A stretch of DNA of 48,321 bases from Bacteroidota bacterium (GCA_013285685.1 JABDHD010000017.1:1-48321), one strand, 5' to 3'; numbered from the stretch's first letter, positions 15,422-23,669 are shown. Made by a program: numbers and translations. The notes: generated by a model from the sequence alone, not told the origin.

Positions 15422-16078
15422 ATGGAAGAAAAAAATATCCATGACGACCTGGCTGCCATCCGTAGTGTGATGGAGCGCTCCTCGAAATTTATATCGCTTA
15501 GCGGGTTATCGGGCGTGTTGGCGGGCATTTACGCGCTATTGGGTGCCTGGGGAGCTTATTATTTCGTTTACGGTCATGGCAGGGCGAGGCCATATTATGC
15601 AGTTGACAGTTCTAATTTGACTGATGGGGGGCTGCGATTTACATACATATATAATGGCGAGATTCTATTCCTTCTGTTAATTGCCGTTTTGGTTTTATTA
15701 GCTTCTATTATTACGGGATATATTTTAACCAAAAGAAAAGCCAAACGTAAAGGTCAGGCGATTTGGGGACGCATTAGCCGTTCACTTTTGTTTTACATGG
15801 CCGTTCCATTGATAAGTGGCGGCGGCTTAATATTGGTGTTAATTTACCGTGGAGTGTATGACATCATAGCCCCTGCCTCACTCATATTCTACGGTCTCTC
15901 GCTGGTCAGCGCAAGCAATTTTACCTTTACGCTGGTAAAATACCTTGGCCTGTGCGAAATTGTGCTGGGTTTAATAGCCGCTTGTTTACCCGGCTACGGA
16001 TTGTTATTTTGGGCGATTGGATTTGGCGTGCTGCATATTATTTATGGCAGCTTGATGTACTTAAGATACGATAAGTGA
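15422..16078 (+). CDS. Membrane protein paired with a winged-helix regulator
   Basis: A 218-residue protein: soluble N terminus (MEEKNIHDDLAAIRSVMERSSKF), then about five to six membrane helices (28-50, 80-102, 120-145, 147-165, 172-195, 198-214). It starts 3 bases after operator A and overlaps the regulator gene by GTGA (16075-16078). The tight coupling suggests it senses or transmits a membrane signal to the regulator, or modulates it by binding. The family is not named; similar pairs are common in Bacteroidota. Confidence 0.75.
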   Translation: MEEKNIHDDLAAIRSVMERSSKFISLSGLSGVLAGIYALLGAWGAYYFVYGHGRARPYYAVDSSNLTDGGLRFTYIYNGEILFLLLIAVLVLLASIITGYILTKRKAKRKGQAIWGRISRSLLFYMAVPLISGGGLILVLIYRGVYDIIAPASLIFYGLSLVSASNFTFTLVKYLGLCEIVLGLIAACLPGYGLLFWAIGFGVLHIIYGSLMYLRYDK

Positions 16079-16380
16079 AAGTCCCCTTTGAGAAATTAGA
16101 TAAAGCCTTTGAGAACCGCCTGCGGTTGCAGATCATGAGTGTGCTGATGGTGAACGACCGCTATGACTTTAACTCGCTTAAAGAACTGCTGGAAACTACC
16201 GATGGCAACCTAGCATCGCACCTGAAAGGCCTGGAGAAAGAAGAATATATTGTGGTGCATAAAGCCTTCCTGGGCCGGAAACCGAATACGACTTACGAGG
16301 CGACGGAAAAAGGAAAAGAAGCATTCCGCCAGCATCTGGATGCATTGGAGAAATTGATTAGGCAGCAAAAGGCAAATTGA
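16075..16380 (+). CDS. Winged-helix transcriptional regulator (HTH_34-like)
   Basis: A 101-residue protein made essentially of one winged helix: FENRLRLQIMSVLMVNDRYDFNSLKELLETTDGNLASHLKGLEKEEYIVVHKAFLGRKPNTTYEATEKGKEAFRQHL. This is the MarR/ArsR-like pattern of small regulators without a ligand domain. The GTG start at 16075 is chosen because it gives the overlap GTGA with the membrane-protein stop. It probably binds the shared operator found before its own operon and before the XrtN operon (inference). Confidence 0.9.
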   Translation: MKVPFEKLDKAFENRLRLQIMSVLMVNDRYDFNSLKELLETTDGNLASHLKGLEKEEYIVVHKAFLGRKPNTTYEATEKGKEAFRQHLDALEKLIRQQKAN

Positions 16381-16411
16381 AATATCTTAAAAAGCGACGG
16401 CCCACGTGCGA

Positions 16412-16511
16412 TTCCCCTCTTGAGAGGGGTGGAGGGGTGTGTTATTCAGCATGTCGGTTAACACACCCCCGCTACAACACGGGCAGCCGCACCCCCTCTC
16501 AAGAGGGGAGT
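16412..16511. repeat. Large hairpin repeat (CCCCTCTTGAGAGGGG type)
   Basis: An imperfect inverted repeat of about 100 bp. The left part, TTCCCCTCTTGAGAGGGGTG followed by GAGGGGTGTGTTA, is mirrored by TTAACACACCCC and CACCCCCTCTCAAGAGGGGA. It lies between the regulator and the 68-residue membrane protein and probably separates their transcripts. The outer arms are themselves palindromic. Confidence 0.75.
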
Positions 16512-16549
16512 TATAACGTTCAAATTGATATTAATTAACATTCAAAACC

Positions 16550-16756
16550 ATGAAACCAACATTCATTCTCCTCCTCAAATCAGGCGCCATAGCAGGCAAC
16601 GTTCTATTCATTCTTTGGGTTAGCTTTAACGCTATTAAAGAACATTTTTCAGGAACCATTTACGAAAAAATATCCTATGTAGCACTTATGGCGCTGCTTA
16701 TTACCAATTGCTTCCTGCTGATCCGTTCTTTTAAAATAGAGGCGAAATCAGCCTAA
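16550..16756 (+). CDS. Small two-helix membrane protein
   Basis: A 68-residue protein with two predicted membrane helices (about 7-27 and 42-60) and a short charged loop (KEHFSGTIYEKIS). No family recognised. It sits between the winged-helix regulator and the XrtN genes, with the same orientation, and may belong to the same functional group, but the hairpin in front and operator B behind suggest separate transcription. Confidence 0.65.
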   Translation: MKPTFILLLKSGAIAGNVLFILWVSFNAIKEHFSGTIYEKISYVALMALLITNCFLLIRSFKIEAKSA

Positions 16757-16771
16757 ATTTTTTTATCTAAT

Positions 16772-16794
16772 TACTCTGAATTACAAAGTACTTT
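16772..16794 (+). promoter_or_regulatory. Operator B: TACTCTG-N5-CAAAGTACTTT before the XrtN operon
   Basis: TACTCTG (16772-16778), five bases, CAAAGTA (16784-16790), continuing into AAAGTACTTT (16785-16794). It is identical in layout to operator A, with one changed base in the first half-site. It ends 14 bases before ATG 16809. Confidence 0.65.
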
Positions 16795-16808
16795 TAATCA
16801 AATCAAGT

Positions 16809-19316
16809 ATGAAAAAGATCCTTTCCTTTCTATCACACGATCCGCTTTATTTAGCAGGATTACTTCTGGCCATACTATCGGCGGCTATTTTATTAATTAC
16901 TACCTCATTCGGCCCTGAAAACGGGCCTGGTGCGTTTTTTGTCAATTACGCCATATCAGCCGGGTATTTGGTGGCGATATTTATTCGGGCGTTCAGGAAA
17001 AATGGCTGGCGCCTGAGGAAGGGTGAACTCAAATACACTTGTTTATCGCTGGTTTTATTCTTCATCAGTGCCTTCGCTTTAAATCGCGATATGAATGTTT
17101 TTGACAGCTCGGTTACCTGGCTGAGTGTGTGGATTATTATTGCAAGTATTGCCGTATTGCTGGCGCCCATGACTGGTGCGCTGCCAAAAGCTGTCAGCTA
17201 TCTTATTTGCTTTCTGCTGGGAAGCGCGCTGATTCTTTTTAGCTATTATGCCGTTTACCTGTTCCCGCTATATTTATTCAGCGTTATAGGCCTTGTCGCT
17301 ATCGGTGTCTCCATCCATACTTACATTCCACTGTTTCTTGCCATCGTTACGGTAATGCTTATCAACAGGGCCCGGCGCCAAAACAAAGGGGCGTTATTTG
17401 CAGCCATCGGCGGGGCTTTGTTACCGCTGCTTATTTGTGCCTTTTTCCTAGTCAGTTGGGGGGTGACCAACAAACAAATCAACCTGCTGGTTAACCAAAA
17501 TGCATTGACCGAAGCCAAACTGCCCGCCTGGATCACCGTCAGCCAGCATATCGACAACTCCCCGGCCGCCGAACGTATTTTAAAAACAGGATTGGTTTAT
17601 ACAGAGGCCAATACCGATGATTTTTTTTGGAGAGGGGTGCCTTCGCGCTCTTTTACCGAACCTAAGCAACACGACCCGCTGGTGGTTTTGGCTACGTTGT
17701 TCTTTAAAAAACCAAACCTGGATGAAGGCGAACGTATTAACATTTTAAAAGCGATGTACAATGCCCGGCACCAGGCGCAGGACAGGCTGTGGGCAGGGGA
17801 TGACCTGGAAACTAACAGTATTATTACTAACGTTAAACTTTTCCCGGAATACCGGATGGCTTATACCGAAAAGATGCTCACCATACGCAACAACTCCAAA
17901 TATAGCTGGGGCCAGCAGGAAGCAATCTACACTTTTCACCTCTCAAAAGGTTCGGTAGTTTCGTCACTGTCATTGTGGATCAACGGCAAGAAAGAACAAT
18001 CAAGACTGACTACCAAAGCCAAAGCTGATTCGGCTTACAAGGAGATAGTCGGGGTTGAAAATCACGATCCGTCAGTAGTTCATTGGCAGGAAGGAAATAC
18101 AGTGACAGTACGGGTATTTCCGTGTACATCCGGGGAGAACAGGCGCTTTAAAATAGGCATCACCAGCCCGCTGACCAAACAGGGAGACCGGTTGATATAC
18201 GATAACGCCTCTTTTGATGGCCCCGACGCGGGGGGCGCTTTGGAAACCCTGCAGGTAAGCTCCGAAGGTAAAATATCGGGGTTGGACTTGCCGGCTGGTT
18301 TTAAACAAACAAGCCCGGGCGTTTACGAGGCCGACCGGACTTATCAACCCGACTTTCAAATATCCCTTGCGGCGCCACCCCTGGCGGAGACTACCTTCTC
18401 ATTCGCCGATACGGCTTACGAGGTAAAAAACTATACGCCGAAATACGAACCTTTCACTCCTTCGGCCGTGTACCTGGATATTAACAACTCGTGGTCAAAA
18501 GAGCAACTGGATCAAGTTTGGGCAAAGGTAAAAAATCACCCGGTTTATGCTTATGACGACAAACTTATCCGCATTACCGACGATAACCTAGGCGATGTTT
18601 ATGATATGCTGTCCCGGCAAAACTTCAGCTTGTTCCCTGTAAATGAAATTAAGGATCCTGATAATGCCCTTTTAATATCAGCCAGTACGGACAACGCACC
18701 CAATTTAAGCGACCTGGACGGCAGCGGCTTTGCAAAGGACCTTACCACTTATTTAAAAACGCCCAAACACATTAGGTTTTTTAATATCGGCTACCAACTC
18801 AGCCCTTATATAAAGGCGCTGAAAGAGTTGCGGGTTTTTAACTATGCCGAAGGCACAACCGATGAACTTGTGAAGCTATTAAACCAGCGGCTTTTTATAT
18901 TGAACCAGGAAAATGAGGACACAGTGGTTATAGACAATGCCCAAATGATGATCCAAAAAACGCATGGTCCAACTACCCAGCATGCCCCCGACCACTTGTT
19001 ACGGCTATTTGCTTATAACGACTTAATGCGAAAAATAGGGGCAGATTATTTTAATAATACTTACGTACAGCCCGATAACATTAACGAGGCTGAAAAAGCA
19101 TACATCGTCTCGCCGGTGTCGAGCCTGGTTGTACTGGAGACGGAAAAAGATTATGAGCGGTTTAACATCCAGCAAAATAAAAACAGCTTAAAAAATGCTT
19201 CGATGCAATCATCGGGCGCGGTACCTGAACCGCACGAATGGCTATTGATCATCCTTAGCGTGGCTACTGTTGTTTACTTCGCCGTAAATAAAAAACTCGT
19301 ACCAAAAGGTTTATAA
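16809..19316 (+). CDS. XrtN-system VIT-domain protein with PEP-CTERM-like tail
   Basis: An 835-residue membrane-anchored protein. The N-terminal 225 residues contain about seven membrane helices. A VIT (vault/inter-alpha-trypsin) domain follows (about 340-450: YTEKMLTIRNNSKYSWGQQ, AIYTFHLSKGSVVSSLSLWING, DSAYKEIV, VFPCTSGENRRFKIGI). A long extracytoplasmic region then leads to a C-terminal tripartite tail: PEP at 806-808, a hydrophobic helix (about 811-827) and a basic end (NKK...K). This resembles the PEP-CTERM sorting signals cut by exosortases, and the exosortase gene follows after 4 bases. The likely role is main substrate or partner of XrtN. No von Willebrand domain was clearly seen after the VIT domain. 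Operator B precedes the gene. Confidence 0.88.
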   Translation: MKKILSFLSHDPLYLAGLLLAILSAAILLITTSFGPENGPGAFFVNYAISAGYLVAIFIRAFRKNGWRLRKGELKYTCLSLVLFFISAFALNRDMNVFDSSVTWLSVWIIIASIAVLLAPMTGALPKAVSYLICFLLGSALILFSYYAVYLFPLYLFSVIGLVAIGVSIHTYIPLFLAIVTVMLINRARRQNKGALFAAIGGALLPLLICAFFLVSWGVTNKQINLLVNQNALTEAKLPAWITVSQHIDNSPAAERILKTGLVYTEANTDDFFWRGVPSRSFTEPKQHDPLVVLATLFFKKPNLDEGERINILKAMYNARHQAQDRLWAGDDLETNSIITNVKLFPEYRMAYTEKMLTIRNNSKYSWGQQEAIYTFHLSKGSVVSSLSLWINGKKEQSRLTTKAKADSAYKEIVGVENHDPSVVHWQEGNTVTVRVFPCTSGENRRFKIGITSPLTKQGDRLIYDNASFDGPDAGGALETLQVSSEGKISGLDLPAGFKQTSPGVYEADRTYQPDFQISLAAPPLAETTFSFADTAYEVKNYTPKYEPFTPSAVYLDINNSWSKEQLDQVWAKVKNHPVYAYDDKLIRITDDNLGDVYDMLSRQNFSLFPVNEIKDPDNALLISASTDNAPNLSDLDGSGFAKDLTTYLKTPKHIRFFNIGYQLSPYIKALKELRVFNYAEGTTDELVKLLNQRLFILNQENEDTVVIDNAQMMIQKTHGPTTQHAPDHLLRLFAYNDLMRKIGADYFNNTYVQPDNINEAEKAYIVSPVSSLVVLETEKDYERFNIQQNKNSLKNASMQSSGAVPEPHEWLLIILSVATVVYFAVNKKLVPKGL

Positions 19317-19320
19317 GATT

Positions 19321-20658
19321 ATGTTAACGATAAGGGTTAAAACATTTGCGCTGCCGCGCTTAGCGATCATTTCGGGTTTGGTATATCTTTTAATCACCAT
19401 CCTGTTTATACCGCACTATTTGCATTGGGATGGTAATCTATTCACGGCGCTGGTGCTGGCACCATTTATTTGCATGGCCGACAGCAACCGGCGTTCATCA
19501 CGATTCCTGCTACCTGCCTTGCTAATAATAACACTGGCGGTATTTGTTCCGGTCAACACAATGCTTTTTCTGGCCCTGGTTTTGGCAGCGCTGTTATGGG
19601 CCGAAAATATCGTTGGTAAGCTAAACAACTCGTTCATGTTCTTGCTATTTGTGATATCACCGGTATTTAAATACGTCACGGGCATGTTTGATTTCCCTGT
19701 GCGGCTATGGCTCACCAGCCAAACTGCCACGCTGTTAACGTTTACCGGGGTAAAAGCAATTGCGATGGGCAACCAGATCCAGTTGGCCAACCAGGATTTT
19801 TCTGTCGACCCTGCCTGCGCCGGGCTTAATATGCTGATCATCTCGCTGCTGCTATCTTTATTTATCCTGACCCACTTTCAACGCCAATTGGACAAATACC
19901 TGAAGTTTATTTTCCTGGCCGGTTTTTTCATAGTCGTTATCGGCTTAAATGTAATCTGCAACTTTTTCCGCATCTTTTTGCTGGTCAGCTTCAGAATTAT
20001 GCCCGGCACTTTTTTTCATGATTTTGTAGGGATAGCCTGCCTGATGATCTATGTAATTGCGCCACTCGTGATGGGCGTAAAACCATTATTAAAGCACTTA
20101 GGCAAAACAAGGTCGGCGCCATCATCAGCCAAAGCAAAGCCGCCTTTAAACATTGCTCGGCACCCGGCGCTGCATGTTGTGCTTTCGGCAGTGTTACTTT
20201 TTATTTCCCTGCACCTGGTCAACGCTGATACCCTTTTATCCAAGGGAAAAAGTATAAAGCTTCCCGGTTTTACCAAATATGAAATGGACAACGGCATTAG
20301 CAAATTCTATAATAAAGATGCCCTGATTTACCTTAAACCCACTGTTTTTTACGCTCCTGAACATGACCCCATGATTTGCTGGACCGGCAGTGGCTACCAA
20401 TTTGCCGCTATCCAAAAAGAAAAAATAAGCGGCGTTGAAGTTTATACCGGCACGCTTGAAAAAGGAACGGATAAAATTTATGCCGCCTGGTGGTTTGATA
20501 ATGGCCATATCAAGACCATAAATCAGTTGCAATGGCGGTGGCCCTCGATGATTGATGGGAAACATCCGTTTTACCTCGTTAATGTGAATACTTCAGAGCC
20601 TGATAAGCTGCGGACACAGGTAACGAACCTGATTAAGCTGAATCCAATAATTAAATAG
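19321..20658 (+). CDS. xrtN: Exosortase N (XrtN) with C-terminal EpsI-like domain
   Basis: A 445-residue multi-spanning membrane protein. The exosortase catalytic triad is in place: C166 in DPACAGLNML, R217 in CNFFRIFLL and H233 in TFFHDFVG, each in its expected position relative to the membrane helices. After about residue 290 a periplasmic domain follows (LPGFTKYEMDNGISKFY ... HDPMICWTGSGYQF ... WWFDNGHIKTINQLQWR), which resembles the EpsI/DUF3485 domain often fused to or beside exosortases. It would cut C-terminal sorting signals after their PEP-like motif and transfer the protein to the cell surface. It is in one operon with the VIT protein. Confidence 0.9.
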   Translation: MLTIRVKTFALPRLAIISGLVYLLITILFIPHYLHWDGNLFTALVLAPFICMADSNRRSSRFLLPALLIITLAVFVPVNTMLFLALVLAALLWAENIVGKLNNSFMFLLFVISPVFKYVTGMFDFPVRLWLTSQTATLLTFTGVKAIAMGNQIQLANQDFSVDPACAGLNMLIISLLLSLFILTHFQRQLDKYLKFIFLAGFFIVVIGLNVICNFFRIFLLVSFRIMPGTFFHDFVGIACLMIYVIAPLVMGVKPLLKHLGKTRSAPSSAKAKPPLNIARHPALHVVLSAVLLFISLHLVNADTLLSKGKSIKLPGFTKYEMDNGISKFYNKDALIYLKPTVFYAPEHDPMICWTGSGYQFAAIQKEKISGVEVYTGTLEKGTDKIYAAWWFDNGHIKTINQLQWRWPSMIDGKHPFYLVNVNTSEPDKLRTQVTNLIKLNPIIK

Positions 20659-20792
20659 CTATTGCGCACCCGAATCCAGGCCAATGGTGGAACTGCAACC
20701 CCACAAAATTAATTTAACAAAAATTTAACCAAATACCATTTTGGTTTTTGGTATATTATTACTTAATTCGTATCAATTTAAAGCTTTTACCG

Positions 20793-20900
20793 ATGAGCCG
20801 CGAACTACTTGAGTTTTCAGACCTGATAGATCAACACTTTGCAATGCCGGATGCTGAGCCGGAAGATTTTTGGCAGATGATTATCAATATGTTTATTTGA
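20793..20900 (+). CDS. Possible 35-residue small protein
   Basis: ATG at 20793 opens a 35-codon frame, MSRELLEFSDLIDQHFAMPD... to FWQMIINMFI, ending at TGA 20900. It is acidic with a hydrophobic end. It lies 134 bases after xrtN in otherwise non-coding DNA. No family recognised and no exact TAnnTTTG before it. It could be a real small protein of the exosortase locus or chance. Confidence 0.35.
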   Translation: MSRELLEFSDLIDQHFAMPDAEPEDFWQMIINMFI

Positions 20901-21066
20901 TTTTCTTCATCCCCTGGTTTGCGTCCTCACAAACATTCCCGGAAAAGTCTGTGGGGACACAGACTTTGGGATGAATGGACTAATGTGCCCGTTCCCGCCA
21001 CCTGACAACTCGTTACAACATTCCAACCTTACAACATTCCAACCTACAACCTTTACAACAAAATAC
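20901..21066. repeat. Intergenic region with 16-bp tandem repeat TTACAACATTCCAACC
   Basis: Two exact copies of the 16-mer TTACAACATTCCAACC lie at 21013-21028 and 21029-21044, followed by a partial third. Related 16-bp units in inverted orientation occur at 23035-23066, and similar words before folP (27050-27150). The rest shows no gene. Confidence 0.7.
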
Positions 21067-21074
21067 TAACTTTG
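21067..21074 (+). promoter_or_regulatory. -7 promoter element of rlmD
   Basis: TAACTTTG matches TAnnTTTG and ends 7 bases before ATG 21082, implying a very short leader. Confidence 0.6.
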
Positions 21075-21081
21075 CCGCCTG

Positions 21082-22509
21082 ATGAGAAGCGCGCCCAAAC
21101 ACAAGTTTTTTGAAGACGTAACCATAATTGATATTGCCGAAGAAGGCAAAGGCGTTGGCAAAGCAGGCGACCTGGTGCTTTTTGTAGAAAAAGCCGTGCC
21201 CGGCGATATCGCCGATATTGATGTTTACCGCAGCAAGAAAAACTTTGGCGAGGGAAGAATAGCGAAGCTAAAACAGGCGTCGCCCTACCGCATCGATGCC
21301 TTTTGCGAGCACTTCGGTACCTGCGGCGGCTGCAAGTGGCAGCACATGACTTATGAGGCCCAGCTAAAATTTAAGCAAAAATCAGTCGCCGATGCGCTAA
21401 CGCGGATAGCGAAGATAGATGTGACGGGCATGTCACCTATAATCCCGTCACCGGAAGATAAATATTACCGCAACAAGCTGGAATACACCTTCAGCAATAA
21501 GCGCTGGCTGATGGATGGCGAAAACCGCACGGATGAGCCCCAGAATATGGATGCGTTAGGCTTTCACATACCCGGCAGGTTTGATAAGATACTGGACATT
21601 AACCATTGCTGGCTGCAAGCTGAACCGTCGAACAGGTTGCGAAACAGCATCAGGGAATTTGTACTAAAACACGGCTATAGCTTTTATGATTTGAAAGCGC
21701 ACAGTGGTGCATTGCGTAACCTGATCGTTCGCACTTCCTCAACCGGTGAGGTTATGGTGATCGTCGTATTTGCTTATGCGAATCAGGACCAAATAGATCG
21801 GCTGATGGCTTTTGTGGACGAAAGCTTTCCCGAAATAACATCGCTGCTGTACATCGTCAACCAAAAAAAGAACGATACCATTTTCGACCAGGAGGTGATT
21901 GCCTGGAAGGGGCCGGAATTTATTTACGAGGAGACGCCTGCCAGCCGGACAGGCGGGGACGGCATCAAATTCCGCATCGGGCCGAAGTCGTTTTATCAAA
22001 CTAACTCCATACAGGCAAAACGGCTATACGAGGTGGCACGCGATTTTGCCGGCTTTAAGGGCGACGAACTGGTTTACGATTTGTATACCGGCGCCGGAAC
22101 AATCGCCAACTTTATTGCCGGCTGCGTACGGGAAGTGGTGGGCATTGAATATGTGCCAACAGCGATTGAAGATGCGAAGATCAATTCATCCATCAATAAC
22201 ATCAGCAATACCAAATTTTACGCGGGCGATATGAAGGACGAGCTTTCACCGGAGTTCATCGCCGAACACGGCAAACCCGAGGTGATCATCACCGACCCTC
22301 CGCGGGCCGGGATGCACCCGGACGTGGTAAATCGCCTGATGGAAATAGAAGCGCCAAAAATTGTGTATGTAAGCTGCAATGCCGCCACACAGGCGCGTGA
22401 TTTGCTGGTATTAAAAGAAAAATATGATGTATTGAAAATACAGCCGGTAGATATGTTCCCGCATACGCAGCACGTGGAGAATGTTATTTTGCTGGTTTTG
22501 AGGAGTTGA
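21082..22509 (+). CDS. rlmD: 23S rRNA (uracil-5-)-methyltransferase RlmD (TrmA/RumA family)
   Basis: A 475-residue SAM-dependent RNA methyltransferase. It has an N-terminal TRAM-like domain (EDVTIIDIAEEGKGVGKAGDLVLFVEKAVPGD) and the iron-sulfur cluster motif CEHFGTCGGCKW. The SAM fold has FYQTNSIQAKRL and DLYTGAGTIANFIAG, then TDPPRAGMHPD, and the catalytic cysteine is in YVSCNAATQARDL. It methylates C5 of a uridine in 23S rRNA (U1939 in E. coli). Odd: PASRTGGD (about 285-292) before the conserved FRIGPKSFYQTNS is encoded by an inverted repeat (21935-21955) and looks like an in-frame insertion. Confidence 0.93.
   Translation: MRSAPKHKFFEDVTIIDIAEEGKGVGKAGDLVLFVEKAVPGDIADIDVYRSKKNFGEGRIAKLKQASPYRIDAFCEHFGTCGGCKWQHMTYEAQLKFKQKSVADALTRIAKIDVTGMSPIIPSPEDKYYRNKLEYTFSNKRWLMDGENRTDEPQNMDALGFHIPGRFDKILDINHCWLQAEPSNRLRNSIREFVLKHGYSFYDLKAHSGALRNLIVRTSSTGEVMVIVVFAYANQDQIDRLMAFVDESFPEITSLLYIVNQKKNDTIFDQEVIAWKGPEFIYEETPASRTGGDGIKFRIGPKSFYQTNSIQAKRLYEVARDFAGFKGDELVYDLYTGAGTIANFIAGCVREVVGIEYVPTAIEDAKINSSINNISNTKFYAGDMKDELSPEFIAEHGKPEVIITDPPRAGMHPDVVNRLMEIEAPKIVYVSCNAATQARDLLVLKEKYDVLKIQPVDMFPHTQHVENVILLVLRS
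21935..21955. repeat. GC-rich inverted repeat within rlmD
   Basis: CGCCTG (21935-21940) faces CAGGCG (21950-21955) across a 9-base loop. It encodes TPASRTGG. The arms match those of the trhO element at 5386-5398. Confidence 0.45.
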
Positions 22510-22625
22510 TGGTTCATAGTTCATGGTTCATAGCCAAAAAAGTAATCCTATAAATCCATTTAACTCTTAAATCTTAACAATCAATTTAATCTTAAAAATC
22601 GTGTCAAAAATCGTGTTCAGAGAAT

Positions 22626-23024
22626 ATGGATCCCGAAGAATTATTTAACGAAGACGGTAACAGCGGAAAGCCAAAAAAAGAAAGCCCGCTGATCAGCCTG
22701 GAGCGCGACCTCAAGTTTTTTTACGAATCGATACGGGAGGTTGCCATTGAAATTATGGTGGAAGGCTTATCCAACTACCCCATTTTTATTGCGCACCAGC
22801 ATGAGCTAAACCTGGGCGAACTGATATTAGACCGGAACGACCTGAATACCGAATGGAGCATCCATGCTTCAACCCTTGAAGAGTTTGTAGATAAGGGCGT
22901 AATCAAACCGGTACTGAAAGATCGGTTTATTAAGTCGTACAAAGACCCTTATGAATACATGTGTCTATTTGTAGTGGTGCCCGAGGGTGCAAATTTTGTG
23001 TACTATCCTTATCCGAAGCAATAA
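22626..23024 (+). CDS. Conserved hypothetical protein
   Basis: A 132-residue soluble acidic protein. After a disordered start (MDPEELFNEDGNSGKPKKES) it has a helical segment (LISLERDLKFFYESIREVAIEIMVEGLSNYPIFIAHQHE) and a beta-rich end (YEYMCLFVVVPEGANFVYYPY). I recall similar proteins in many Bacteroidota but know no function. It lies between rlmD and the phosphoribosyltransferase on the same strand; the 16-bp repeats after it make a shared transcript with the latter uncertain. Confidence 0.75.
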   Translation: MDPEELFNEDGNSGKPKKESPLISLERDLKFFYESIREVAIEIMVEGLSNYPIFIAHQHELNLGELILDRNDLNTEWSIHASTLEEFVDKGVIKPVLKDRFIKSYKDPYEYMCLFVVVPEGANFVYYPYPKQ

Positions 23025-23146
23025 CATTTGTTGGAATGTTGCAAAGTTGAAATGTTGTAAAGTTGTTATCTTTACAATGGAATTGATTTTAACATTTCAA
23101 CCCCCGATAGCTATCGGGGCCAACATTACAACGTTTCAACAAAAAA
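23025..23146. repeat. Inverted 16-bp-unit repeat carrying palindrome CCCCGATAGCTATCGGGG
   Basis: Left arm 23035-23066 has two units of AATGTTG-yAAAGTTG type, period 16. The right arm (about 23091-23140) is the inverse, with ACATTTCAAC and CAACATT. The 18-bp perfect palindrome at 23102-23119 sits inside the right arm exactly where the left arm has only about four bases, so it appears inserted. Confidence 0.7.
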
Positions 23147-23656
23147 ATGACCGAAAAGCACCTGCTCATCCTCAATAGTCACCAGATTCAGCAAAGGATC
23201 ATTCGTATTGCCTACCAGATATTGGAGGATAATTTTGACGAGGACGAAATAATCATCGCCGCTATATTACCAAGCGGCGGCAAATTGGCGGCGCGGCTCA
23301 AAACTATATTGGACGATATTGCTGATTTTAAAAGCACCCTGGTAGGCATCGGGATTGAGAAGAACAGCACGAAAATGGAAGCGGAATTTAGTTTCGACCT
23401 GGAAATTTGCAGCAATAAGCCGGTTATTTTAGTTGACGATGTATTGAACAGCGGCCGCACGCTGGCTTATGGGTTTTTTGTATTCAAAGACATTCCGCTA
23501 AAAAAGCTCCGCACAGCTATTCTTATCGACCGAAATCACAAGCGCTTCCCGGTGACCGTGGATTTTGCCGGCCTGGCACTATCAACCGTGTTAAAAGAAC
23601 ATGTTGAGGTGGTTTTGGATGCGGAAGGCGAAGAGGATGCGGCTTATTTGAGATGA
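23147..23656 (+). CDS. Phosphoribosyltransferase-family protein (PyrR-like)
   Basis: A 169-residue type I phosphoribosyltransferase. The PRPP-binding motif is clear: PVILVDDVLNSGRTLAYGF (about 93-111). An upstream loop, IAAILPSGGKLAARLK, matches the PyrR/HPRT fold. It transfers or binds phosphoribosyl groups; in Bacteroidota such proteins are often labelled PyrR-like, but no pyrimidine gene or attenuator is nearby, so the substrate is open. Confidence 0.85.
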   Translation: MTEKHLLILNSHQIQQRIIRIAYQILEDNFDEDEIIIAAILPSGGKLAARLKTILDDIADFKSTLVGIGIEKNSTKMEAEFSFDLEICSNKPVILVDDVLNSGRTLAYGFFVFKDIPLKKLRTAILIDRNHKRFPVTVDFAGLALSTVLKEHVEVVLDAEGEEDAAYLR

Positions 23657-23661
23657 TTTTG

Positions 23662-23669
23662 TAAATTTG
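23662..23669 (+). promoter_or_regulatory. -7 promoter element of the ParE-type TA pair
   Basis: TAAATTTG matches TAnnTTTG, 12 bases before ATG 23682. It overlaps the alternative TTG start at 23667, so 23682 is the start to use. Confidence 0.6.
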
